Source: Priestia megaterium
GTDB lineage: Bacteria; Bacillota; Bacilli; Bacillales; Bacillaceae_H
Direction: 5' to 3'
Assembly: GCF_009497655.1 (NCBI RefSeq)
Contig: NZ_CP023317.1
Location: 1,331,501 to 1,395,500, forward strand
DNA length: 64,000 nt
Shown here: positions 17,272 to 27,977 of the stretch, piece by piece
Position numbering within the stretch: position 1 is the first letter of the stretch
How the letters are laid out: every line of letters starts with the position of its first letter
Translations under genes and position numbers: made by a program
The notes under the pieces: generated by a model
Told to the model about the DNA's origin: nothing
The model's database searches: none
Seen by the model: the letters and a program-made list of their open reading frames with translations, nothing else

Positions 17272-17305
17272 AAAAAGAGCAGATGCAATTGCATCTGCTC
17301 TTTTT
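17272..17305. terminator. Bidirectional terminator ktrC/rnjA
   Basis: A 34-nt perfect palindrome with core GAGCAGATGC / GCATCTGCTC and A/T outer arms, followed by further T. Confidence 0.92.
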
Positions 17306-17311
17306 CTTTTA

Positions 17312-18979
17312 TTAAACCTCCATAATGATTGGTAAAATCATTGGACGGCGCTTTGTTTTTTCGTAAAGGAATGGAGCCAATGTGTCTGTGATTTCATTTT
17401 TAATCTCAGACCATTGTGATGTACGACGTTCCATCACTTTGTTCAAGTGTTTTGTAATGAGGGACTGTGCATCATTAATTAAGTCGCCAGATTCGCGCAT
17501 ATAAACAAAACCACGAGAGATAATGTCTGGACCAGCAGCGATTTTGAAGTCTTTCATATTGATGCTTACAACGACAATAACAAGTCCTTCTTCAGATAAA
17601 ATACGGCGGTCACGAAGTACGATATTTCCAATGTCACCAATTCCGCTTCCGTCAATATATACAGAGCCTGAAGGGATTTTTCCAGCTACTGAAGCTTCAC
17701 TGTCGCTTAAAGCTAGCACCTCTCCATTATCCATAATGAAGCAGTTTTCTTCAGGAACTCCACAGTCTGTTGCAAGTTTGATGTGCATCTTCTGCATGCG
17801 ATACTCACCGTGAATTGGCATAAAGTATTTTGGTTTCATCAAACGAAGCATTAATTTTTGCTCTTCCTGTCCGCCGTGTCCAGAAGTATGAATATCGTTT
17901 AGAGCACCGTGAATAACCTCTGCTCCTGCACGGAATAGCATATCAATTGTTTTGCTAACACTTACTGTATTTCCTGGAATAGGTGAAGATGAGAATACAA
18001 CCGTATCTCCAGGGATAATTTGAATTTGGCGGTGAGTACCATTTGCAATTCTAGATAGCGCTGCCATCGGTTCACCTTGGCTGCCTGTACATAAAATAGT
18101 CACGCGGTTAGCTGGAATTCGGTTAATTTGAGAAGGCTCAATGAACGTATCTTTTGGACATGAAATATATCCAAGCTGTTGGCCAATCTCAATAGCTGCT
18201 TCCATACTGCGTCCGAATACAGCAACTTTGCGGTTATGCAATACGGCTGCTTCCACTACTTGCTGTAAGCGGTGAATATTTGAAGCAAACGTTGCAAAAA
18301 TAATACGGCCGTCTACTTTACGGAAAATGTCATGAATGCTGTCACCTACGCGGCGCTCAGACATCGTAAAGTTAGGAATTTCACTGTTTGTACTGTCTGA
18401 AAGCAAGCATAGAACGCCTTCTTTACCGATTTCAGCCATTTTTGTTAAGTTAGCCGGTTCGCCCACTGGTGTAAAATCAAACTTGAAATCTCCTGTATGT
18501 ACGATTTGTCCGTTTGGTGTTTTTACCACAATTCCGTAAGAATCAGGAATACTGTGAGTTGTGCGGAAGAACGTTACCGATGTTTTACGGAATTTAATTA
18601 CGTCATCTTCAGTAATTTCATGAAGCTGAGCTGTACGAAGCAACCCATGCTCGTCTAATTTGTTGCGAAGAAGTCCAAGGGCTAATTTCCCTGCATAAAT
18701 AGGAATGTTTAATTCTCTTAATAAGTAAGGAATTCCGCCGATGTGATCTTCATGACCATGTGTAACGAAAAGGCCACGGATTTTATCTGCATTTTTTACC
18801 AAATAACTGTAGTCAGGAATAACGTAGTCAATTCCTAAAAGCTCATCTTCAGGGAATTTAATTCCTGCATCAATAAGAATAATTTCATCTTGAAACTGTA
18901 CGGCATACGTATTTTTACCGATTTCGCCTAGTCCACCCAGGGCGAAAACTGCCGTTTGATTATTTTTTACAAATTTCAT
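17312..18979 (-). CDS. rnjA: Ribonuclease J1
   Basis: 555-residue metallo-beta-lactamase/beta-CASP RNase with 5'-to-3' exonuclease and endonuclease activity; it drives mRNA turnover and rRNA maturation. HGHEDH metal motif at residues 74-79, later conserved GDFKFD and HTSGHGG (beta-CASP). Near-identical to B. subtilis RnjA and essential or important there. Three ATGs (18988, 18985, 18979) compete. 18979 gives the usual MKFVKN start and 555 residues; GGAG lies 11 nt upstream of it and 5 nt upstream of 18985. The 5' end overlaps or abuts the rpoY stop codon, so translation is probably coupled. Confidence 0.95.
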   Translation of the reverse strand: MKFVKNNQTAVFALGGLGEIGKNTYAVQFQDEIILIDAGIKFPEDELLGIDYVIPDYSYLVKNADKIRGLFVTHGHEDHIGGIPYLLRELNIPIYAGKLALGLLRNKLDEHGLLRTAQLHEITEDDVIKFRKTSVTFFRTTHSIPDSYGIVVKTPNGQIVHTGDFKFDFTPVGEPANLTKMAEIGKEGVLCLLSDSTNSEIPNFTMSERRVGDSIHDIFRKVDGRIIFATFASNIHRLQQVVEAAVLHNRKVAVFGRSMEAAIEIGQQLGYISCPKDTFIEPSQINRIPANRVTILCTGSQGEPMAALSRIANGTHRQIQIIPGDTVVFSSSPIPGNTVSVSKTIDMLFRAGAEVIHGALNDIHTSGHGGQEEQKLMLRLMKPKYFMPIHGEYRMQKMHIKLATDCGVPEENCFIMDNGEVLALSDSEASVAGKIPSGSVYIDGSGIGDIGNIVLRDRRILSEEGLVIVVVSINMKDFKIAAGPDIISRGFVYMRESGDLINDAQSLITKHLNKVMERRTSQWSEIKNEITDTLAPFLYEKTKRRPMILPIIMEV

Positions 18980-18984
18980 TTTCA

Positions 18985-19194
18985 TCATATCTCCAATACT
19001 TTAAAATCTTCATGCTGTTGTTCATATTCTAGATAGTCTCCAGTCACTGCTTGAACAAACTCAATATTAATTGAACGCGCTTTTAACTTTTTACGAACGT
19101 CACGCTCAGAATCTGCGTTCACATACACTGTTTTTGTATTCTCACGTACAGCTACTTCACTCATTTTTTCTTGAAAATAAACTTTAAAAATCAT
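18985..19194 (-). CDS. rpoY: RNA polymerase epsilon subunit
   Basis: 69 residues, matching B. subtilis RpoY (YkzG), the small Firmicute-specific auxiliary subunit of RNA polymerase. Conserved features are the N-terminal IFKVYFQEK strand, SERDVRKKL and the C-terminal [14 protein letters not shown]. Its structure resembles phage Gp2-like inhibitors. The ribosome site is TAAGGAGAGA. The stop codon overlaps the first candidate ATG of rnjA, forming a conserved two-gene operon. Confidence 0.93.
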   Translation of the reverse strand: MIFKVYFQEKMSEVAVRENTKTVYVNADSERDVRKKLKARSINIEFVQAVTGDYLEYEQQHEDFKVLEI

Positions 19195-19392
19195 AACAAA
19201 AATCTCTCCTTAATTCCGAAATTCAAATAACTTATTTTATTATATTATAAAATGTGTATGTATTTCATGTATTTTCTAAAGAAACTTGCTTTCACTACAT
19301 TTTAGTCATCTAAATATAACAAGTCAATTAATTATAGAATAATATTAATAGGAAACGGATACAAGACTATATTTTCCGGGCGTATAAAAAAT

Positions 19393-19453
19393 AAGGGCTA
19401 TTCCATTGTACGATGCAGACACACACTCTGCAAATTTTACAACAGAAAGCCCT
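19393..19453 (-). terminator. Terminator-like nested hairpin after the 23-residue ORF
   Basis: Outer stem AGGGCT/AGCCCT (19448-19453 with 19394-19399) encloses a perfect TGCAGA/TCTGCA hairpin (19414-19432). On the minus strand it is followed by TATTTTTT. Confidence 0.5.
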
Positions 19454-19464
19454 AAAAAAATCGA

Positions 19465-19536
19465 TTATGCCATCGTTTTTTTACGCAATAATTCATTCCA
19501 GCGTTTTAGCAGCCTTTTTCGAAAATCTTTTAACAT
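19465..19536 (-). CDS. Candidate 23-residue basic amphipathic peptide
   Basis: The ATG at 19536 has AAAGGAGCTG upstream at 8-10 nt spacing and opens 23 codons ending in TAA. The peptide is strongly basic (five Lys, five Arg) and would form an amphipathic helix with Leu, Phe and Trp on one face. A CATATAATA -10-like element lies about 60 nt upstream and a terminator-like hairpin follows. These features together resemble a real miniature gene, but I do not recognise the family. A membrane-surface or spore peptide is possible. Confidence 0.45.
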   Translation of the reverse strand: MLKDFRKRLLKRWNELLRKKTMA

Positions 19537-19684
19537 GATTTTTCAGCTCCTTTGTTTTTTTTCGATACCTGCCTGTCTCTCTCTGTACTTTTATTATATG
19601 ATGAAAAGGGAGAGGTTTCTCGTGGTTAAATATGGAAAAAATGTAAATAGGAACGTCCATTTATAGAGAAATCAGTGCTTGTTT

Positions 19685-19692
19685 GGTATAAT
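19685..19692 (+). promoter_or_regulatory. Extended -10 promoter of ykrA
   Basis: TGGTATAAT (TGnTATAAT) about 55 nt before the start codon; no good -35 is visible. The 19195-19743 gap otherwise holds only the small minus-strand ORF and its hairpin. Confidence 0.55.
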
Positions 19693-19743
19693 TGGAAATG
19701 CCTAACAAAGAGATAAAAAATTATAAAAAATAAGGTGATAAAC

Positions 19744-20526
19744 GTGGAACGAAAGATTATTTTTTTTGATATTGATGGAACGTTATTGGATCATGATAAA
19801 AAACTGCCTGCTTCTACAAAAAAAGCTGTCCAGCTGTTAAAAGAGCAGGGGCATGAAGTGGCAATTGCAACTGGAAGGGCTCCTTTTATGTTTAAAGATC
19901 TGCGTGAAGAGTTGGATATTCAAACATATATTAGCTTTAATGGTCAGTACATTGTCTTAAATGGAGAAGTTCTTTACAAAAAGCCGTTAAATAAAGAAGA
20001 GCTTCAGGATTTAACGGCTTTTGCTGTTGAGCATGATCATCCTGTCGTATACATGGATCATGAAGATATGAAATCAAACATTGAATTTCATGATTATATC
20101 GAATCCAGCATCAGCACGCTGAAAATTGGATTTACCCACCCTCACCACGATCCTGCTTATTTCAAAGGGCGTGAAATTTATCAATCCCTCTTATTCTGTA
20201 CAGCGGGAGAAGAAGCTCCTTATGAAGAAAAATTTAAGAAATTTGACTTTATTCGCTGGCATGAATTTTCAACTGATGTTCTCCCAAAAGGTGGATCAAA
20301 AGCGCGAGGAATTGAGACCATGATTGAAAAGCTTGGCTTTGATAAAAAAGATGTATATGCATTCGGAGACGGCTTAAACGATATCGAAATGCTTGAGTTT
20401 GTCGGAAATGGCGTAGCGATGGGAAATGCGGAAGAAGTCGTGAAAGAAGTGGCTGATCTTGTTACAAAAGATGTAGCAGAAGGTGGTATTCTCCACGGAT
20501 TAGAGCTAGTAGGATTGTTAAAATAA
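19744..20526 (+). CDS. ykrA: HAD-superfamily (Cof-type) phosphatase YkrA
   Basis: 260 residues. HAD motif I is FFDIDGTLLD near residue 8 and motif IV is FGDGLNDIEML near residue 200; the middle cap region is of the Cof/IIB type. These enzymes hydrolyse small phosphorylated metabolites such as sugar phosphates or FMN; the substrate here is unknown. Matches B. subtilis YkrA. A GTG at 19735 is in frame, but it is part of the TAAGGTGATAA ribosome site, so GTG 19744 is the better start. Convergent with defB across a perfect palindromic terminator. Confidence 0.88.
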   Translation: MERKIIFFDIDGTLLDHDKKLPASTKKAVQLLKEQGHEVAIATGRAPFMFKDLREELDIQTYISFNGQYIVLNGEVLYKKPLNKEELQDLTAFAVEHDHPVVYMDHEDMKSNIEFHDYIESSISTLKIGFTHPHHDPAYFKGREIYQSLLFCTAGEEAPYEEKFKKFDFIRWHEFSTDVLPKGGSKARGIETMIEKLGFDKKDVYAFGDGLNDIEMLEFVGNGVAMGNAEEVVKEVADLVTKDVAEGGILHGLELVGLLK

Positions 20527-20527
20527 G

Positions 20528-20557
20528 AAAAAACGCGAGCTCTAGCTCGCGTTTTTT
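20528..20557. terminator. Bidirectional terminator ykrA/defB
   Basis: AAAAAACGCGAGCT (20528-20541) pairs perfectly with AGCTCGCGTTTTTT (20544-20557). Confidence 0.92.
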
Positions 20558-21110
20558 AGCGTTCATATGGAAAAGCATTTTCAGGTTCTTGAAATGGATG
20601 TTCTTTATTAATGTAATCATAAAACATAATTCCGTCTAAATGATCAATCTCGTGCTGAAATACGACAGCAGGAAGGCCTTTCAAACGAATTTTCACTTCT
20701 TCGCCTTCAAGCGTTGTGCCTTTTACTGTGATGCGTGCATATCGAGGAACAAATCCTGGGATATCTTGATCGACAGACAAGCAGCCTTCACCGCCTGTAA
20801 GGTATGTCTTTTCAACTGAGTGGCTAATGATCTTAGGGTTAAATAATGCATAGCTGTATAGCTTGCCTTTTTCATCCGTAACGTGTACCCCAATCATTCG
20901 TTTTGATACATTAATTTGAGGAGCGGCAAGTCCGATACCAGATCGCAGTCCATATTTAGCAGCAATTTCAGGGTCTTGGCTGTTTTTCACATATTCTAAT
21001 AAGCTATGTAAAATCTTTTTGTCTTCTTCAGAAGCAGGTAACGGTACTTCTTTTGCTACTTCTCGCAGCGTTGGGTGTCCGTCTTGGATAATATCGTTCA
21101 TTGTAATCAA
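20556..21110 (-). CDS. defB: Peptide deformylase (DefB/YkrB)
   Basis: 184 residues. It removes the N-formyl group from nascent proteins. All three deformylase motifs are present: GIGLAAPQ (about 58-65), EGCLSV (about 109-114) and HEIDH (about 153-157) with the metal ligands Cys, His, His. The insertion between motifs 1 and 2 marks a type 2 (Gram-positive) enzyme. The TTG start at 21110 is supported by GGGAGATG at suitable spacing and by the conserved MITM N-terminus of B. subtilis DefB; the internal ATG at 21101 is too far from the site. Confidence 0.94.
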   Translation of the reverse strand: MITMNDIIQDGHPTLREVAKEVPLPASEEDKKILHSLLEYVKNSQDPEIAAKYGLRSGIGLAAPQINVSKRMIGVHVTDEKGKLYSYALFNPKIISHSVEKTYLTGGEGCLSVDQDIPGFVPRYARITVKGTTLEGEEVKIRLKGLPAVVFQHEIDHLDGIMFYDYINKEHPFQEPENAFPYER

Positions 21111-21249
21111 CTTTCACATCTCCCTAGGCTATTTTATAGGTATAAAGTGTACCAAATCCGTATAAAAAAGTCATTACCTCGACCTTGACCACAGAAATGT
21201 TTCTACTAATTATATGTATCAAACATTTGGAAAAACATGCATAAGAAAA

Positions 21250-21279
21250 AATAAAAGCGGCAGTTAGCCGCTTTTATTG
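21250..21279. terminator. Terminator downstream of the small YjcZ-like gene
   Basis: AATAAAAGCGGC (21250-21261) pairs with GCCGCTTTTATT (21267-21278). Confidence 0.82.
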
Positions 21280-21284
21280 TATAA

Positions 21285-21395
21285 TTACCAGCCGCCACAG
21301 CTGCAGCCGATAATAACTAATAAAATGAACAGTACGATTAATAACACGAAACCTTTATTAGAACCGCCGCAGCCATATCCACCATAACCCAACAT
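21285..21395 (-). CDS. YjcZ-family tiny membrane protein (sporulation type)
   Basis: 36 residues: a Gly/Tyr/Cys-rich N-terminus (MLGYGGYGCGGSNKG), one hydrophobic helix (FVLLIVLFILLVIIG) and a Cys/Gly/Trp end. This pattern is typical of the YjcZ/SscA-like small proteins common in spore-forming bacilli, several of which are made during sporulation. GGGAGGTTACATT lies before the ATG and a strong terminator follows. Its sporulation role is inferred from family membership only. It is often missed by gene callers. Confidence 0.82.
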   Translation of the reverse strand: MLGYGGYGCGGSNKGFVLLIVLFILLVIIGCSCGGW

Positions 21396-21564
21396 AATGT
21401 AACCTCCCGTAGTTATCAATCCCAAGGTAAAAAGTAATAAACTCCCTTTTTTTCACGATTGGGTTAGTATAATATATTAAAAGGTGGAAAAAGGGTGTAG
21501 ATAAATTGCTAATTTCCTACAAAAATTGTATAATGACCCATGGATAAGGGAGGATTTACCAAAT

Positions 21565-22230
21565 ATGAAATGCGTCGGAAGATATATAGTTATTGGCATT
21601 GCTGCTATGTCACTAGCAGGCTGTGCAGAGGGCTCATCGCCTGAACTTGAGGTATATAATGGATTAGAAAAAGTGGTAGCACAAGAAAAGCAATTTGCTG
21701 ATCAGCAAAAACCGTTAGCTGATTTAGAACAGCAAGAAAATGCGATATACGACCAAATTATTGAGCTAGGGATTAAAGATAAAAAGAAAATAAAAAATAA
21801 AGCACAAAAAGCGCAGCAGTTATTAGATGAGCGTGAAAATAAATTACAAAAAGAAGAAAAAAGCATCAGCGCTTCGCAAAAACAGTTTGAAGCGACAGAG
21901 CCAAAGATCCAAAAGCTAGAGGACGGCAAAGCAAAAGAAGAGGCGCTTGAACTATCTTCGTTAATGAAGAAGCGTTATAAGGCCTACCAGTCCTTACATG
22001 ATGCCTATCTTCATTCCATTGAATTAGATCGTCAGCTATATACGCTCTTTGAAAAAGACAATGTGAAATTAGAGAATCTTGAAACACAAATCGCTTCGAT
22101 CAATGCTACTTATAAAGAAGTTGAAAAGAAAAAAGAAACGTTTAACACACTAACAGCTGACTATAACAAAGCCAAAGAAGATTTTTATAACAAAACGAAG
22201 TTAAAGGTGAAAAATAGCGAGGATAAATAA
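21565..22230 (+). CDS. ykyA: YkyA-family lipoprotein, coiled-coil rich
   Basis: 221 residues. The signal peptide ends in the lipobox LAGC (about 16-19), so it is a membrane-anchored lipoprotein on the outer face. The remainder is highly charged, Lys/Glu/Gln-rich and almost entirely coiled coil (about 30-215). Function unknown; B. subtilis YkyA also precedes pdhA. GATAAGGGAGGATTTACC selects ATG 21565 over the upstream in-frame start at 21526. A terminator separates it from pdhA. Confidence 0.88.
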   Translation: MKCVGRYIVIGIAAMSLAGCAEGSSPELEVYNGLEKVVAQEKQFADQQKPLADLEQQENAIYDQIIELGIKDKKKIKNKAQKAQQLLDERENKLQKEEKSISASQKQFEATEPKIQKLEDGKAKEEALELSSLMKKRYKAYQSLHDAYLHSIELDRQLYTLFEKDNVKLENLETQIASINATYKEVEKKKETFNTLTADYNKAKEDFYNKTKLKVKNSEDK

Positions 22231-22231
22231 G

Positions 22232-22264
22232 AAGGCCTGTGAAGTTTACAGGTCTTTTTTTTTG
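22232..22264 (+). terminator. Terminator after ykyA
   Basis: AAGGCCTGT (22232-22240) pairs with ACAGGTCTT (22248-22256) with one G-U, followed by T9. Confidence 0.85.
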
Positions 22265-22811
22265 GCTGAAAAGGAAGGTTTTCTGAAATAAAGAAAGAGT
22301 TTCGACACGATTCAAGTAAAAATTACAAAAGGTTATTGTTTTAAAAAATCGTTTATTTGTGGCAAGATAGGAGATGTGCAGACGTAAAAAAAGAGAAGGT
22401 TATTATAAAACATATAATACAGTTTGTATCTGTGTAATAGTACAGCATGTCTTTTTTATGTGTTTTATTTCACAAACTAAAAAAGCGTAATTTCTTGATG
22501 TAAATGCATTGACGAACTGTTTTAGTGTATTGTAAACTAGGTAGCGTAGTAAGTGTTGTATTAATCATTTTTGCAAAATAATTAATACAGTTTAACGAAA
22601 CGCTCGTTTCGCTTAAACTTTCCTTTTACGTAAATGTTTGCACAGAATTCGCTGGGGAATACATAGAAATGTTAAGGATTAGCGAATTCAAAAAGCTACT
22701 CGACAAAATATGACTTTTACTTGTCCATTTGGGACATTCTAAAAGCGTGTATGTTTGTTTGATTAGTAAAATGAATTTATACGGCTTAAATGAAAGGAAG
22801 AGGTGACTTAG
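22265..22811 (+). promoter_or_regulatory. Long pdhA upstream region with promoter candidate and two inverted repeats
   Basis: No ORF with a ribosome site is visible in about 545 bases. A TTGACG (22509-22514) / TGTAAA (22531-22536) pair, 16-bp spacer, is a candidate sigma-A promoter and implies a leader of about 270 nt. Within it lie a stem of GTTTAACGAAACG (22590-22602) with CGTTTCGCTTAAAC (22605-22618), and a perfect 9-bp repeat GAATTCGCT (22645-22653) / AGCGAATTC (22681-22689). Neither has a T tract. Confidence 0.5.
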
Positions 22812-23927
<1,116 letters not shown>

Positions 23928-23930
23928 GCC

Positions 23931-24908
23931 ATGGCGCAAATGACAATGATTCAAGCGATTACTGATGCGTTACGCACAGAAATGAAAAACGACGAAAACG
24001 TATTAGTTTTTGGTGAAGACGTTGGCGTAAACGGTGGAGTATTCCGTGCGACTGAAGGTCTTCAACAAGAATTCGGCGAAGATCGCGTATTCGATACGCC
24101 ATTAGCTGAATCTGGTATCGGTGGTCTTGCTGTGGGTCTATCGACTCAAGGTTTCCGTCCGGTTCCTGAAATTCAATTCTTTGGTTTCGTATACGAAGTA
24201 CTTGATTCTGTATCAGGTCAAGCTGCACGTATGCGCTACCGTTCTGGCGGTCGCTGGAATGCACCAATCACATTCCGTTCACCATTTGGTGGAGGCGTTC
24301 ATACACCAGAACTTCACGCTGATAGCTTAGAAGGTATCGTAGCATCTCAACCTGGTCTAAAAGTTGTAATTCCTTCAACTCCATACGATGCAAAAGGTCT
24401 TTTAATTTCATCAATCCGTGATAACGATCCGGTTGTATACTTAGAGCACATGAAGCTTTACCGTTCATTCCGTCAAGAAGTACCTGAAGAATCATACACT
24501 ATTGACTTAGGTACAGCTGATGTGAAACGTGAAGGTACAGACGTAACGCTTATCGCTTACGGTGCAATGGTACACTCATCGTTAAAAGCAGCTGAAGAAC
24601 TAGAAAAAGAAGGTATCTCTGCTGAAGTAGTGGACTTACGTACAGTTCAACCTTTAGATATCGATACAATTCTTGCATCAGTTGAAAAAACTGGTCGCGT
24701 AGTAGTAGTTCAAGAAGCTCAAAAACAAGCTGGTATCGCAGCTAACGTTGTAGCTGAAATTAACGATCGTGCAATCTTAAGCTTAGAAGCACCAGTATTA
24801 CGTGTAACAGCACCGGATACTGTGTTCCCATTCTCTCAAGCTGAGGGCGTATGGTTACCAGACCACAAAGACATCGTTGAAACAGCTAAGAAAGTACTTG
24901 AATTTTAA
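23931..24908 (+). CDS. pdhB: Pyruvate dehydrogenase E1 beta subunit
   Basis: 325 residues. The transketolase-like fold has the pyrimidine-binding domain first ([18 protein letters not shown] near 27-44) and a C-terminal transketolase domain. It completes the E1 heterotetramer active site with PdhA. The start is ATG 23931; the pdhA stop is three bases upstream and GAAGGAGTCGAAG inside the pdhA end acts as ribosome site, so translation is coupled. A stable hairpin follows before pdhC. Confidence 0.96.
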   Translation: MAQMTMIQAITDALRTEMKNDENVLVFGEDVGVNGGVFRATEGLQQEFGEDRVFDTPLAESGIGGLAVGLSTQGFRPVPEIQFFGFVYEVLDSVSGQAARMRYRSGGRWNAPITFRSPFGGGVHTPELHADSLEGIVASQPGLKVVIPSTPYDAKGLLISSIRDNDPVVYLEHMKLYRSFRQEVPEESYTIDLGTADVKREGTDVTLIAYGAMVHSSLKAAEELEKEGISAEVVDLRTVQPLDIDTILASVEKTGRVVVVQEAQKQAGIAANVVAEINDRAILSLEAPVLRVTAPDTVFPFSQAEGVWLPDHKDIVETAKKVLEF

Positions 24909-24923
24909 TTAGCATTTTACTGT

Positions 24924-24954
24924 GATAGAAATCAGCTTTGTGCTGATTTCTGTC
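24924..24954 (+). other. Stable hairpin between pdhB and pdhC
   Basis: AGAAATCAGC (24927-24936) pairs perfectly with GCTGATTTCT (24942-24951), loop of 5, extendable to about 13 pairs with one G-U. No T run follows, so it is more likely an RNA stability or processing element than a full terminator. Confidence 0.7.
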
Positions 24955-25010
24955 TTAGATAAAATAAACACTAACAAATTGAACGCAACTAACTAGGAGG
25001 GTGAAGACAC

Positions 25011-26312
25011 GTGGCATTTGAATTTAAACTGCCGGATATCGGTGAAGGTATCCACGAAGGTGAAATTGTAAAATGGTTCGTAAAAGCTGGAGATGAAATT
25101 GATGAGGATGATGTACTAGCAGAAGTACAAAATGACAAAGCTGTTGTTGAAATCCCATCTCCTGTAAAAGGTAAAGTATTAGAAGTAAAAGTTGACGAAG
25201 GTACAGTAGCTACTGTAGGACAAGTTATCGTTACTTTTGATGCTCCTGGATACGAAGACTTAAAATTCAAAGGTGACGATCATGATGATGCACCAGCAGA
25301 AGAAGCTAAAGAAGAAGCTTCAACTGAAGAAGTGACTGAAGAAGCAACAGCTCCTGCAGCACAAGCTGATGTTGATCCTAACCGCAAAGTAATTGCTATG
25401 CCTTCAGTGCGCAAATATGCTCGTGAAAAAGGTATAGACATTAAAGCTGTTCCTGGTTCAGGTAAAAACGGACGTATTGTTAAAGATGACATCGATAGCT
25501 TCTTATCTGGTGGCTCTACAGCTACAGCAACTGCTGAAGCTCCAGCTAAAGAGGAAACTGCTTCAGCTGAACCAAAAGCAGCAGCAGCACAAGCTATTCC
25601 TGAAGGCGATCTACCAGAAACTCGCGAGAAAATGAGCGGTATCCGTCGTGCAATCGCAAAAGCTATGGTTAACTCTAAACACACTGCTCCACACGTAACA
25701 TTAATGGATGAAATCGATGTAACAGCTCTTGTTGCTCATCGTAAAAAATTCAAAACAGTTGCAGCAGATCAAGGTATTAAATTAACATTCTTACCTTACG
25801 TGGTAAAAGCGTTAACTTCAGCACTTAAGAAGTTCCCAGCTCTTAACACTTCAATTGATGATTCTACAGATGAAGTAATTCAAAAACATTACTACAACAT
25901 CGGTATCGCTGCTGACACTGAAAAAGGTCTTTTAGTACCAGTTGTGAAAAATGCTGATCGTAAATCTGTATTCGAAATTTCGGATCAAATTAACGACCTT
26001 GCTGGAAAAGCACGTGATGGTAAATTAGCTCCTGCTGAAATGAAAGGCGCTTCTTGTACAATCACAAATATCGGTTCTGCTGGTGGACAATGGTTTACTC
26101 CAGTTATCAACCATCCAGAAGTTGCAATTCTAGGTATCGGACGTATCGCTGAAAAACCAGTTGTACGCGACGGTGAAATTGTAATTGCTCCAGTATTAGC
26201 ATTATCACTAAGCTTTGACCACCGTATTATCGATGGCGCAACAGCTCAAAACGCTCTTAACCAAATCAAGCGTTTATTAAATGATCCAGAATTATTATTA
26301 ATGGAGGCGTAA
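25011..26312 (+). CDS. pdhC: Dihydrolipoamide acetyltransferase (PDH E2)
   Basis: 433 residues. Domains in order: one lipoyl domain (1-80, lipoyl Lys43 in NDKAVVEIP), an Ala/Glu-rich linker (about 88-120), a peripheral subunit-binding domain (about 130-166, [14 protein letters not shown]), a second Ala-rich linker, and the catalytic acyltransferase domain (about 200-433) with [10 protein letters not shown]. The single lipoyl domain is usual for Bacillus E2. It forms the core of the PDH complex. GTG start at 25011 after CTAGGAGGGTGAAGACAC. Confidence 0.96.
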   Translation: MAFEFKLPDIGEGIHEGEIVKWFVKAGDEIDEDDVLAEVQNDKAVVEIPSPVKGKVLEVKVDEGTVATVGQVIVTFDAPGYEDLKFKGDDHDDAPAEEAKEEASTEEVTEEATAPAAQADVDPNRKVIAMPSVRKYAREKGIDIKAVPGSGKNGRIVKDDIDSFLSGGSTATATAEAPAKEETASAEPKAAAAQAIPEGDLPETREKMSGIRRAIAKAMVNSKHTAPHVTLMDEIDVTALVAHRKKFKTVAADQGIKLTFLPYVVKALTSALKKFPALNTSIDDSTDEVIQKHYYNIGIAADTEKGLLVPVVKNADRKSVFEISDQINDLAGKARDGKLAPAEMKGASCTITNIGSAGGQWFTPVINHPEVAILGIGRIAEKPVVRDGEIVIAPVLALSLSFDHRIIDGATAQNALNQIKRLLNDPELLLMEA

Positions 26313-26315
26313 TAA

Positions 26316-27728
26316 ATGGTAGTAGGAGATTTCCCAATCGAAACTGATACTCTTGTCATTGGTGCTGGCCCTGGTGGCTACGTTGCAGCAATTCGTGCAG
26401 CTCAATTAGGTCAAAAAGTTACAATCGTAGAAAAAGGTAATCTTGGAGGCGTATGCTTAAACGTTGGTTGTATTCCTTCAAAAGCATTAATCGCTGCAGG
26501 TCACCGTTTTGAACATGCTAAACATTCTGAAGACATGGGGATTATCGCTGAGAACGTAACAGTTGATTTCTCTAAAGTTCAAGAATTCAAAAACGGCGTT
26601 GTAAACAAACTTACTGGCGGTGTTGAAGGCCTTCTTAAAGGTAACAAAGTTGACATCGTAAAAGGTGAAGCTTACTTCGTTGACAGCGAAACTGTACGTG
26701 TAATGGATGAAAATTCAGCACAAACGTACAAATTCAAAAATGCAATCCTTGCAACTGGTTCTCGTCCAATCGAGATCCCTGGATTCAAATTCTCTGAGCG
26801 CGTAATCAACTCTACAGGTGCATTAGCGCTTAAAGAAGTTCCTAAAAAATTAGTTGTAATCGGCGGAGGTTACATCGGTACTGAGCTTGGTACTGCTTTT
26901 GCTAACTTCGGTACAGAAGTTACATTTGTAGAAGCTGCTGATGAAATTCTAGCTGGTTTTGAAAAACAAATGAGCTCTCTTGTTAAACGTAACCTTAAGA
27001 AAAAAGGAAACGTTGAAATCTATACAAAAGCAATGGCTAAAGGTGTTGAAGAAACTGCTGATGGCGTACAAGTTACGTTTGAAGTAGGCGGAGAGTCAAA
27101 AGTAATCGATGCTGACTACGTATTAGTTACTGTAGGTCGCCGTCCTAACACTGATGAGCTTGGTCTTGAGCAAGTTGGCGTTAAAATGACTGACCGTGGT
27201 CTTATCGAAATCGATAACCAAACTCGTACATCTGTAAGCAACATCTTTGCAATTGGTGATATCGTAACTGGACCACCACTTGCACACAAAGCTTCTTACG
27301 AAGGTAAAATCGCAGCTGAAGTAATCGCTGGCGAACCTGCTGAAATTGACTATTTAGGAATTCCAGCAGTTGTATTCTCTGAGCCTGAGCTTGCATCTGT
27401 AGGTTATACTGAAGCACAAGCGAAAGAAGAAGGATTAGCTGTTAAAGCTTCTAAATTCCCATTCGCTGCTAACGGACGTGCGCTTGCACTTAACGCTGCA
27501 GAAGGCTTCTTGAAGCTTATCACTCGTAAAGAAGACGGAGTAGTTGTTGGTGCTCAAATCGCTGGACCTAGCGCATCTGACATGATCGCTGAGCTTGGTC
27601 TTGCTATCGAAGCTGGCGTAACAGCTGAAGATATCGCATTAACAATTCACGCTCACCCAACATTAGGTGAAATCACAATGGAAGCTGCTGAAGTAGCTAT
27701 TGGAAGCCCAATTCACATTGTAAAATAA
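26316..27728 (+). CDS. pdhD: Dihydrolipoamide dehydrogenase (E3)
   Basis: 470-residue flavoprotein that reoxidises dihydrolipoyl groups with NAD+. FAD motif GAGPGG near 17-22, redox disulfide C47/C52 in [16 protein letters not shown] motif [10 protein letters not shown], and C-terminal HAHPTLGE with the active-site His. It serves PDH and usually other 2-oxo acid dehydrogenases in Bacillus. It starts 3 nt after pdhC with a TGGAGGCGTAATA site. A strong terminator closes the operon. Confidence 0.96.
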   Translation: MVVGDFPIETDTLVIGAGPGGYVAAIRAAQLGQKVTIVEKGNLGGVCLNVGCIPSKALIAAGHRFEHAKHSEDMGIIAENVTVDFSKVQEFKNGVVNKLTGGVEGLLKGNKVDIVKGEAYFVDSETVRVMDENSAQTYKFKNAILATGSRPIEIPGFKFSERVINSTGALALKEVPKKLVVIGGGYIGTELGTAFANFGTEVTFVEAADEILAGFEKQMSSLVKRNLKKKGNVEIYTKAMAKGVEETADGVQVTFEVGGESKVIDADYVLVTVGRRPNTDELGLEQVGVKMTDRGLIEIDNQTRTSVSNIFAIGDIVTGPPLAHKASYEGKIAAEVIAGEPAEIDYLGIPAVVFSEPELASVGYTEAQAKEEGLAVKASKFPFAANGRALALNAAEGFLKLITRKEDGVVVGAQIAGPSASDMIAELGLAIEAGVTAEDIALTIHAHPTLGEITMEAAEVAIGSPIHIVK

Positions 27729-27735
27729 TGTTTTT

Positions 27736-27770
27736 AAAAAGCTGATGCGTATGCATCAGCTTTTTTTTTT
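27736..27770 (+). terminator. Terminator of the pdhABCD operon
   Basis: AAAAAGCTGATGC (27736-27748) pairs perfectly with GCATCAGCTTTTT (27753-27765), followed by more T. Confidence 0.93.
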
Positions 27771-27977
27771 GAAGAAAACGGTTTTCATCAAGTATCAGAT
27801 GCTTGTCAGACAGTTTTTATTGCTGATGAGTATCTCCTTTAGAAGAAACGTGTAAAAAGCGCTGAGGCAGTCTTAAATGAGCTCTAGATGCATACATATG
27901 AAGTGGGACGTGCTTTCCTTATAGGTAGATAAAAAATTGCTTCTTTGGATAACGAATGAAAAGGCGGCGAAGGAGCT

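Noticed and set aside
19406-19666. 86-codon plus-strand ORF in the rpoY-ykrA gap
   Set aside because: No ribosome site and phase-like Phe/Ser-rich composition; the opposite strand has a better-supported small ORF.
27774-27786. GAAAACGGTTTTC palindrome after pdhD as a cre site
   Set aside because: It has three mismatches to the cre consensus and lies downstream of the operon terminator with no nearby promoter.
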